Shown here: positions 1 through 7,005 of the stretch, in pieces
Layout: every line of letters begins with the position of its first letter
How positions within the stretch are numbered: the first letter of the stretch is position 1
DNA from: Pseudoxanthomonas koreensis
GTDB taxonomy: Bacteria; Pseudomonadota; Gammaproteobacteria; Xanthomonadales; Xanthomonadaceae
Assembly: GCF_010093225.1 (NCBI RefSeq)
Contig: NZ_PDWM01000027.1
Span: 1-42,719, forward strand
DNA length: 42,719 nucleotides
Direction of reading: 5' to 3'
Position numbers and translations under genes: made by a program
The notes under the pieces: model-generated
The model's input: only the letters and a program-made list of their open reading frames with translations
The model's database searches: none
Told to the model about the DNA's origin: nothing

Positions 1-2
1 AG

Positions 3-110
3 CGGGGCAAGTGCGCCAAGGTCGCCCTGGTGGCCTGCATGCGGGTCCTGCTCACCCGGCTCAACGCCATGGCGCGGGACAACACCCCCTGGCGCGAGGA
101 GATGGCCTGA
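3..110 (+). pseudogene. IS110-family transposase, C-terminal remnant
   Basis: The window opens inside a reading frame whose last 35 residues include KVALVACMRVLLTRLNAM and end in NTPW plus a short tail. This matches the conserved C-terminal end of the transposase_20 domain of IS110-family DEDD transposases, typically KVALVACMRKLL..LNAM.RD.TPW. The stop codon is at 108-110. Only the C-terminus is visible, so I cannot tell whether the element is intact to the left or truncated. Its right end abuts the 3' end of uvrB with only 23 bp between. Positions 118-126 resemble half of the GTAGGAGC repeat found elsewhere in the window. It is annotated as a partial element because no start is in view. Confidence 0.72.
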
Positions 111-133
111 AGACAGTTGCTCCTACACGGGGA

Positions 134-2167
<2,034 letters not shown>

Positions 2168-2253
2168 GCGCGGTGCGGACCGTGTTCAGGGGGACTGGCC
2201 AGTATAGACAACCCCGCCGTACAGACCCCGTACCTGCCGCAGGCATCCCCCCC

Positions 2254-2388
2254 TTGTAGGAGCCCACTTCAGGGGGCGACCCGACACCGCCGGAATACCT
2301 GCTCGTTCAACGCATGCCTCCGGAAACCATGCGTTGACCGCAGCACCCCCGACGCCCCCGGGTCGCCCCCTGAAGTGGGCTCCTACAA
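2254..2388. repeat. REP-pair (BIME-like) element, copy 1
   Basis: Two 29-bp arms (2254-2282 and 2360-2388) are perfect inverted repeats, beginning TTGTAGGAGCCCACTTCAGG and ending with its reverse complement. The 77-bp interior holds a second inverted repeat, TCAACGCATG facing CATGCGTTGA, around a CTCCGGAAAC loop. Copies 2 (27107-27232) and 3 (30251-30385) share the outer-arm architecture with GCATGAGGG in place of ACTTCAGGGG. REP sequences of this GTAGGAGC type are known from Pseudomonas and Xanthomonadaceae and are normally mobilised by RAYT transposases; none is in this window. This copy lies between two divergent genes, an unusual site for a REP. Confidence 0.85.
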
Positions 2389-2489
2389 CAGCCAGGACCT
2401 ATTCCTACAGGGCGCACCTGCACACGGCCGATACCATCGCCCCGCCCTCCTGCCGATCCTGAATCCCCCGAGCGAAAAGGATTTCGCCC

Positions 2490-3023
2490 ATGCGCAAGGA
2501 TGCGCCGGGACATGCCCACGGATTCAGCCTGGTCGAGCTGCTGTCTGTCGTGGCGATCGCCGCGATACTCACCGGCCTGGCCCTGCCCGGCTTCCAGGAC
2601 ACGCTGCGCCGCCAGCGGGCGTCCAGCACCATGCCCCTGCTGGTCGGCCAACTGGCCCAGGCGCGCAACCCCGCCATCAGCCGGCAAATCCCAGTGACCG
2701 TATGCCCGTCCCGGGGCGACGGCCGCTGCCGCAGCGATCCGGACTGGAGCGCGGGCTGGCTGGCCTACCACGACCCCCTGCGCAGCGACCAGCCACGCTC
2801 GCGGGCAGACATCCTTCGCGAGGAACACCGGCCGGCGGACGGACCGGTCAGGATCCTGGGCAGCGCCGGCCGCCTGCGGGTGCGTTACCAGCCCAGCGGC
2901 CGCAGCGGCGGGACCAACCTGACCCTGCGGATCTGCGCCGGTGCCGCCCTGCAGGGCGAGGTAATCGTCAACAACGTGGGGCGGGCGCGCAGCCGGCGCG
3001 TGCAAGGGGCCTGCCCTTCGTGA
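2490..3023 (+). CDS. FimT/GspH-type minor pseudopilin, orphan copy
   Basis: This is a type IV pilin-like protein of the GspH/FimT family, predicted to be inserted in the inner membrane and processed by prepilin peptidase PilD. A short basic leader (MRKDAPGHAHG) is followed by the class III cleavage motif G|FSLVELL with Glu at +5 and a hydrophobic helix (VVAIAAILTGLALPGF). The GspH domain follows, with paired cysteines (VCPSRGDGRCRSD) and a terminal GACPS like that of FimT at 19061-19564. An AAGGA lies about 10 nt before the ATG. It stands alone, separated from the main pilus operon by the tRNA and the integrated element. Before integration it would have been roughly 120 bp from the tRNA and beside the pilus operon, so it is probably a paralogue from the same cluster. 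Confidence 0.85.
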   Translation: MRKDAPGHAHGFSLVELLSVVAIAAILTGLALPGFQDTLRRQRASSTMPLLVGQLAQARNPAISRQIPVTVCPSRGDGRCRSDPDWSAGWLAYHDPLRSDQPRSRADILREEHRPADGPVRILGSAGRLRVRYQPSGRSGGTNLTLRICAGAALQGEVIVNNVGRARSRRVQGACPS

Positions 3024-3069
3024 GCGGTCCGGTGCACGCCTACCTGACTGGGCAGGATAGTGCTGTGCC

Positions 3070-3099
3070 TTGCCCGTGGCAGGCTCCTGCCCCTACAAT
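3070..3099 (+). promoter_or_regulatory. Probable sigma-70 promoter of tRNA-Asn
   Basis: TTGCCC at 3070-3075 and TACAAT at 3094-3099 are separated by 18 bp, and the tRNA starts 11 nt after the -10 box. This is a reading from consensus only. Confidence 0.55.
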
Positions 3100-3109
3100 A
3101 CGCGCCCCC

Positions 3110-3186
3110 GCCCGAATAGCTCAGCCGGTTAGAGCACTTGACTGTTAATCAGGGGGTCGTTGGTTCGAGTCCAACTTCGGGCGCCA
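3110..3186 (+). tRNA. tRNA-Asn (GUU)
   Basis: A 77-nt cloverleaf can be drawn by eye. The acceptor stem pairs GCCCGAA with TTCGGGC. The D-arm is GCTCAGCCGGTTAGAGC. The anticodon stem-loop holds GTT at 3144-3146 in CTGTTAATC. The T-arm contains GGTTCGAGTCC, followed by discriminator G and an encoded CCA at 3184-3186. The 3' 45 nt (3142-3186) is the attachment site of the integrated element, and an identical copy occurs at 12720-12764. The tRNA remains complete because the element carried its own copy of the 3' end. Confidence 0.97.
3142..3186 (+). other. attL: tRNA-side attachment site (45-bp direct repeat)
   Basis: The sequence from the anticodon loop (CTGTTAATC) to the encoded CCA is repeated without mismatch at 12720-12764. 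Integration into the 3' half of a tRNA gene is typical of P4-type tyrosine integrases. Sequences differ immediately outside both copies. Confidence 0.93.
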
Positions 3187-3202
3187 GACAAAAGAGCTTA
3201 AA

Positions 3203-3237
3203 AACAGGCCCCGCAGCGATGCGGGGCCTGTTCTTTT
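3203..3237 (+). terminator. Intrinsic terminator after tRNA-Asn (element-borne)
   Basis: A 12-bp perfect stem, AACAGGCCCCGC at 3203-3214 and GCGGGGCCTGTT at 3221-3232, has a 6-nt loop and a CTTTT tail. It lies inside the integrated element, so the element supplies a replacement tRNA terminator. The native one is probably at 12771-12801. Confidence 0.8.
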
Positions 3238-3266
3238 GTGGCACTGCCGCCTAGCCGCGCTAGCGC

Positions 3267-3287
3267 AAAACCCGCCCACAACCCGCC
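3267..3287 (+). repeat. 21-bp AACCCGCC repeat near attL
   Basis: AAAACCCGCC followed by CACAACCCGCC at 3267-3287 is a near-copy of the repeat at 12557-12577 near attR (AAAACCCGCC then AGCAACCCGCC). The latter has an exact reverse complement at 6511-6531. Copies about 80 bp inside attL and 140 bp inside attR would suit integrase arm-type or excisionase sites. This 348-bp stretch up to 3534 holds no other feature I can support. Confidence 0.55.
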
Positions 3288-3534
3288 AAGGGGCGCAAAT
3301 GGCGCAACCCCCGGGGCTGCGGCCTTGGCACGGGGCATGCAGGCGGCTCCGCTGGGCGTCCGCTGCTGACCGTGCGTGGTGGCGGCTCTGGGGTGGCCTA
3401 GGGCCAAGGGCTGCGCAGGTGCCCTGCGACGCTGGGGCGGGTCGGCTGTCGATGGCAAGCTGGGTAGTGTCGTGCGGCCCACGACCTGTGAGCCATGCGT
3501 TAGGCTTGGTCTTAGTCAGGACGTAGGGGGCGTC

Positions 3535-4014
3535 ATGCACATGTTTGGTCTTGAAGAGCGCGGACAGGTACACCGGGCCAAAGAGTTCGCAGGTCTGCGG
3601 TTAGTGAATGCCACCCACGAATGGATGGCGGCGAAATCAGACAGGGATCGGAGCAAGGCGGCGCTCGCGCTCGCTGAGGCTCACAACATCTACCGTGCAG
3701 CCTGCGACGCATTCGAATACGCCACAGCGAATTGCGACCCGTGGGTACTGCGGGATCAAATGCTTGATGACGAGCGCAAGCGTCTAGAGGAAGAGCGAAA
3801 CTTGCGCTGGCACGACGCCCTTGCCCGCGCGCAGATGGGAGATGACCCCGCAACCGCTGTCCCCGGGGTCGTCGCCAGTCTTCTGATCGCGCTCCTTCCC
3901 AAGCTAGACCCATGTGTGCCGAACGAAATGTCGGTCACTAACCAATGGAAGAGAGAGCTGAGCCGGCAGGCGGAAGAGAGCGAGAAGCTACGCCAGCAAC
4001 AGTTGTCGCGATAA
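3535..4014 (+). CDS. Unknown 159-residue protein (cargo gene 1, ORF159)
   Basis: I do not recognise this protein. The ATG at 3535 is preceded by AGGGGGC at a good ribosome-binding distance; the open frame extends upstream but with no better start. The product is soluble, helical and charged, with a run of arginine, lysine and glutamate around residues 80-95 (DDERKRLEEERNLRWHDALA), and a basic, glutamine-rich C-terminus (KLRQQQLSR). There is no signal peptide or membrane helix. It heads a tight plus-strand set: the next start is only 14 nt beyond its stop, with its own GAGGGGG ribosome site. Base composition is less GC-rich than the chromosome. Its position at the end of the element opposite the integrase is where satellites usually keep cargo. 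Confidence 0.72.
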   Translation: MHMFGLEERGQVHRAKEFAGLRLVNATHEWMAAKSDRDRSKAALALAEAHNIYRAACDAFEYATANCDPWVLRDQMLDDERKRLEEERNLRWHDALARAQMGDDPATAVPGVVASLLIALLPKLDPCVPNEMSVTNQWKRELSRQAEESEKLRQQQLSR

Positions 4015-4028
4015 AGAGGGGGTACTCA

Positions 4029-4778
4029 ATGTTCCAAGCGATCAAGAACTGGGCGCAACAGCGGTCGGTAGCGAAAGAGTTAGGCAAGCTCCCAGCGATT
4101 CAGATTGCCCGGATTGCCATACAAGACAGTTGGTCCAGCAACAAGGCAATCACGCAAGACTTCTCGCGCGAGCTGATCGACGGACAAGCGACTTTGATGA
4201 TGCAGAAGGTCATCGAGATTGCTAGCAGTGACACTCCCTGGTTGGCAAATAGGGGTTTCTTAGCCGAGTGCGTGATCGAGTACGCACAATTTGGTGTACT
4301 CGTGCTTGAACCACCGCCTGCCGAAGATACAACAGGGTTCAGAGGCATGCCGGGTATTACCGGCGAACTCAAGCAGCACTACATGATGCTTGCCGCGAAA
4401 GACGAAGGTCTCCGAGAAGCGCTCCGCGAATTGCCACATGGCAATGATCCGGACGAAATATGGAACTTCATCGTCTTCCGAAATCGCCAACTTTGGGCGT
4501 GGGGCAACGTTTTCCAGTCCGTCCGCTTTGCGTACAACGACCATGCTCCAAAGGGAGAGGAAGACTGGTACCGCCCATTCGTGGCGGCCATGTTCGCATG
4601 GCAGGAAGACACGTATCGAAAAGCACTAGGGCTACCGTCTGCGCTTGAGGGAGAATGCGAAGGGGTCCACCTACGTGCCCTTTGGTACAGCACATTTATG
4701 AACCGTGTCACGAATGGGGACGCGAACCCGCTAGCGACTTGGCGCGAAGACCTTGCGGAGTATGAGAAGGCGGAATGA
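4029..4778 (+). CDS. Unknown 249-residue protein (cargo gene 2, ORF249)
   Basis: I do not recognise this protein. The frame is open further upstream, but ATG 4029, seven nt after GAGGGGG, is the likely start. The product appears soluble and mostly helical, with no signal peptide. It is rich in aromatic residues, with WNFIVFRNRQLWAWGNVFQS around residue 160 and further Trp residues near the C-terminus (LRALWYSTFMNR, LATWREDLAEYEK). No nuclease, ATPase or transmembrane motif is apparent. Its stop overlaps the start of the next gene (ATGA, 4775-4778), so the two are translationally coupled and probably function together. It could be a partner or neutraliser of the HEPN-like protein encoded downstream; this is inference from coupling alone. 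Confidence 0.75.
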   Translation: MFQAIKNWAQQRSVAKELGKLPAIQIARIAIQDSWSSNKAITQDFSRELIDGQATLMMQKVIEIASSDTPWLANRGFLAECVIEYAQFGVLVLEPPPAEDTTGFRGMPGITGELKQHYMMLAAKDEGLREALRELPHGNDPDEIWNFIVFRNRQLWAWGNVFQSVRFAYNDHAPKGEEDWYRPFVAAMFAWQEDTYRKALGLPSALEGECEGVHLRALWYSTFMNRVTNGDANPLATWREDLAEYEKAE

Positions 4779-5428
4779 GTCGATCGCTTCCAACCGGTAC
4801 CGAGAATTTCCCGCCGGGCTGGGAGTGCTTCGATCACTACGTCTCCCATGTTGGTGCCCGTTCGCTAGGGTTTGCTGTCGATGGTGGTGGAGTCAACCGA
4901 TTTGCGGCCCGCTATCGCGCCGCCAAGAGTTTCAACCGTGCAGAGTTTGATCACCTGTCCGCACCGACACGCGATGGTTACAGCACACTCATTCGGTTGC
5001 TGCTGACCTATTCAGCCTTCGAGCACTTCCTGCGCTGCATAGGCACCGAGATTCGACACACAAGCACGCTATTGACGGAAAGCGAACGCGACACTGCACT
5101 CGGCAGGCTACGCGCGCTCAATGGAAGCCAAGAGTTCTTTTCTGCTGTCCGTTCGCACTTGGATCAGCGGAACTACACACGGCAGTTCGACGAATTCCTC
5201 GCCGGAAACACCTGCAACCTCTTTTATCTAGCGGGTGGAGTGCGACACGCCTTCGCCCATGGCCAGCTAACCGCCAGTCCTGCCACTTGCCCGCCCGAGT
5301 CCGTTGCGACCTGCAGCCGGTTTCTTGTGAACCTGCTTGTGCGCATCATGGACCGAGAGTTCAAGCGTCGTATGGATGAATTTGAGGAGGCCATTGCGCC
5401 TCCTCCGGGGCCAGACTACGACGAATGA
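4775..5428 (+). CDS. HEPN-like protein with R-x4-H motif (cargo gene 3, ORF217)
   Basis: The family is unassigned, but the layout is like a HEPN domain. A helix with a conserved-looking acidic residue (LTYSAFEHFLRC, residues 78-88) is followed by a long helical stretch and then GVRHAFAHGQLTASP at residues 155-169. R157 and H162 form an R-x4-H motif followed by Gly. In HEPN ribonucleases (many toxin, abortive-infection and CRISPR-associated proteins) such an R-x4-6-H pair is the catalytic site. The C-terminus is acidic and proline-rich. The start overlaps the ORF249 stop by ATGA. Similar RHxFAHG signatures occur in uncharacterised bacterial proteins, so nuclease activity is inferred, not shown. 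Confidence 0.75.
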   Translation: MSRSLPTGTENFPPGWECFDHYVSHVGARSLGFAVDGGGVNRFAARYRAAKSFNRAEFDHLSAPTRDGYSTLIRLLLTYSAFEHFLRCIGTEIRHTSTLLTESERDTALGRLRALNGSQEFFSAVRSHLDQRNYTRQFDEFLAGNTCNLFYLAGGVRHAFAHGQLTASPATCPPESVATCSRFLVNLLVRIMDREFKRRMDEFEEAIAPPPGPDYDE

Positions 5429-5430
5429 CA

Positions 5431-5484
5431 GCAGCCCCCGGCGTCCCCACCGGCCAGAGGAGCCATAGACGCCGGGGGCGCTGC
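5431..5484. terminator. Hairpin between convergent element genes
   Basis: GCAGCCCCCGGCGTC at 5431-5445 pairs with GACGCCGGGGG-CG-CTGC at 5468-5484 (2-nt bulge), with a 22-nt loop. It sits between the stops of ORF217 and ORF236 and could end transcription from both sides. There is no U-tract, so a rho-independent role is uncertain. Confidence 0.45.
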
Positions 5485-5501
5485 CCTACAACGCTTGAAA
5501 C

Positions 5502-6212
5502 CTAGACGGTGCCCTGCGCCAGCTTGGTCAGCTCGTCCACGCGGCCGAAGTCGAACCGCTCACCGAAGATGCGTTCCACGCTTTGCGCCGCGTGCTTGAG
5601 CCGCGCGGCCTCAGCCTCCAAGCCCGCTTCCAGTCCCACGTACTCGGGGGCTACGATTCCCAGGCACTCCTGCCGCAACTGCAACTGACGAGCCGGGTGC
5701 AAGCCGCTAAGGAATGCCGGTGCGCTGGCGATTGCCTTGTAGAGAGGGACTGCGTGGTCGCTCTTCAGGGCGTCGGCAATCGCGGCGAAGCGCTGTTCGT
5801 CGGGAAGGCTGCGCAGGTACGCGCGAATTTCAGAGTCGAGGGATGCCTCGTAGCTGGTGGTGGGCCGCAGCTTGCTGTCGATCTCGCGGGTCACTTCGCC
5901 GCGCCGCTCCATAACGCGCTGGTGCAGCGCATTGAAGCCATTGACGCGCTCAGTCACGCGAGGCTTCAGCAGCTTGCCGACTTCGATGTCCTGCTGCACA
6001 GAGTTGAGCGTTGGGTTGGCGTACACCCGGCGCGTGCTGTTGACCAGGTCCATGCACTGCTGCACGGCATTGACGCGAATGTCGTAGCAGTTGCCTAGCA
6101 GTTGATCGGCGGGCTTCGTTCCATGCGCCGCGAAGTTCTCCTTGAACAGGGCTTCGCTTACGTCGTGAAATGGTTCGCGGCGGATGGTGTTGTTGCGTTG
6201 CTGTGCAGGCAT
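5502..6212 (-). CDS. Unknown 236-residue helical protein (ORF236)
   Basis: I do not recognise this protein. The ATG at 6212 is preceded by a strong AGGAGGG. The sequence is almost entirely predicted helix, with many Arg/Glu/Gln residues (e.g. VMERRGEVTREIDSKLRP, LEAEAARLKHAAQSVERIFGER), suggesting a coiled or bundled protein. No signal peptide, membrane span or catalytic motif is seen. It is a single-gene unit facing the cargo genes. Its upstream region (6269-6295) shares a 27-bp palindromic module with the alpA operon, so the two are probably co-regulated. Its place next to the iteron array is compatible with a replication, copy-control or packaging-interference role, but nothing in the protein shows this. 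Confidence 0.72.
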   Translation of the reverse strand: MPAQQRNNTIRREPFHDVSEALFKENFAAHGTKPADQLLGNCYDIRVNAVQQCMDLVNSTRRVYANPTLNSVQQDIEVGKLLKPRVTERVNGFNALHQRVMERRGEVTREIDSKLRPTTSYEASLDSEIRAYLRSLPDEQRFAAIADALKSDHAVPLYKAIASAPAFLSGLHPARQLQLRQECLGIVAPEYVGLEAGLEAEAARLKHAAQSVERIFGERFDFGRVDELTKLAQGTV

Positions 6213-6268
6213 TGTGGTGCCCTCCTAGGGCCGGGTGGGATTGCGCCACAACGGTGCACAAGGCAAAC

Positions 6269-6295
6269 GGCGCGCGACGCAGAAGGTTGCGCGCC
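6269..6295. promoter_or_regulatory. Shared palindromic module upstream of ORF236
   Basis: GGCGCGCGACGC, six variable bases and TTGCGCGCC match 10048-10074 at 21 of 27 positions. The outer GGCGCGC/GCGCGCC is an inverted repeat. It lies 57 bp before the ORF236 start; the other copy lies 69 bp before the alpA start in the same orientation. It is a likely operator or common promoter element. Confidence 0.55.
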
Positions 6296-6450
6296 GCCCC
6301 TGTGCCGTCTGTTCGGATGCCGGGAACTCAGCAATTAGGTGCTCCGCTGGTGGGGCCATTTGGCCGGCCCGGACGCCAAAGTCAGCCGGGTGGCTGCCAC
6401 GCGCGAGCGCGCGCTGCGAGCGTGCTAGTGGTGTGCCGCGCCCCTGTTTT

Positions 6451-6871
6451 GCGCCCGCTACGCCCGCCAAACGGCCGCAAGGCCGCCCGCTGAGTGCCGG
6501 GGCGTTAGCAGGCGGGTTGCTGGCGGGTTTTGTGTGCCGACCGGCGTCGAAGGTGCGACGCGCGCAGCTACTTCGCTAGGGTTTCGCGGATAGTCGCCAC
6601 CAAACCATCCCTAAGGTGCAATTGCACGGTTGCAAGTGCGGGGTTGGCTGGCGGGCGCTGGCGGGCGCAGCGGCGCTAATTTGGCACTTCTCCCTTAGGA
6701 GAACACCCATTTCAATTTCAAACCACTTTTCTTCCGCCCGCTACGCCCGCCAAGTAAAAATTAGTCTGTAAGAGAGCTAAAAACATAGGGTTTGGTGGCG
6801 GGCGCAATGTCACCCCCGTTGCGCCCGCCTGCGCCCGCTTGCGCCCGCCTGTTTTTATTGCGCAATTGCGC
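6451..6871. other. Iteron-like array with palindromes: candidate replication origin
   Basis: The 793-bp gap 6213-7005 has no convincing gene. It contains seven exact copies of GCGCCCGC or its complement: 6451, 6651, 6661, 6798, 6821, 6831 and 6841. The last three form a strict 10-bp tandem array. Near-copies start around 6460, 6734 and 6743. Two perfect 12-bp palindromes with a GCAATTGC core lie at 6616-6627 (GTGCAATTGCAC) and 6860-6871 (GCGCAATTGCGC). Less GC-rich segments lie between (6670-6735, 6750-6795). Placement next to a primase-helicase gene, and sites on both strands, match iteron origins of P4-like elements. Initiator binding is inferred. Confidence 0.6.
6511..6531 (-). repeat. 21-bp AACCCGCC repeat, inverted copy in the origin region
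   Basis: This is the exact reverse complement of 12557-12577. A partial copy (AAAACCCGCCAGC) also occurs at 10174-10186. Having copies near both ends and near the putative origin suggests a protein-binding site rather than chance. Confidence 0.55.
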
Positions 6872-7005
6872 TGGAAGACTGCCCGCAGCCGCTCCGGCTG
6901 GCCCGTTTGCTCCCTGCACTGGTGGGTGGTGGCACCCAAGGCCAGCGCGGCCCGCTGGCGGACGCCTGCGGAGCCTGGGCACGTGCCAGCAGGCCCCGCT
7001 AGCGC

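Noticed and set aside
6213-7005. Short frames in the gap before the primase-helicase
   Set aside because: None has a ribosome site or recognisable product; the sequence is dominated by GCGCCCGC repeats.
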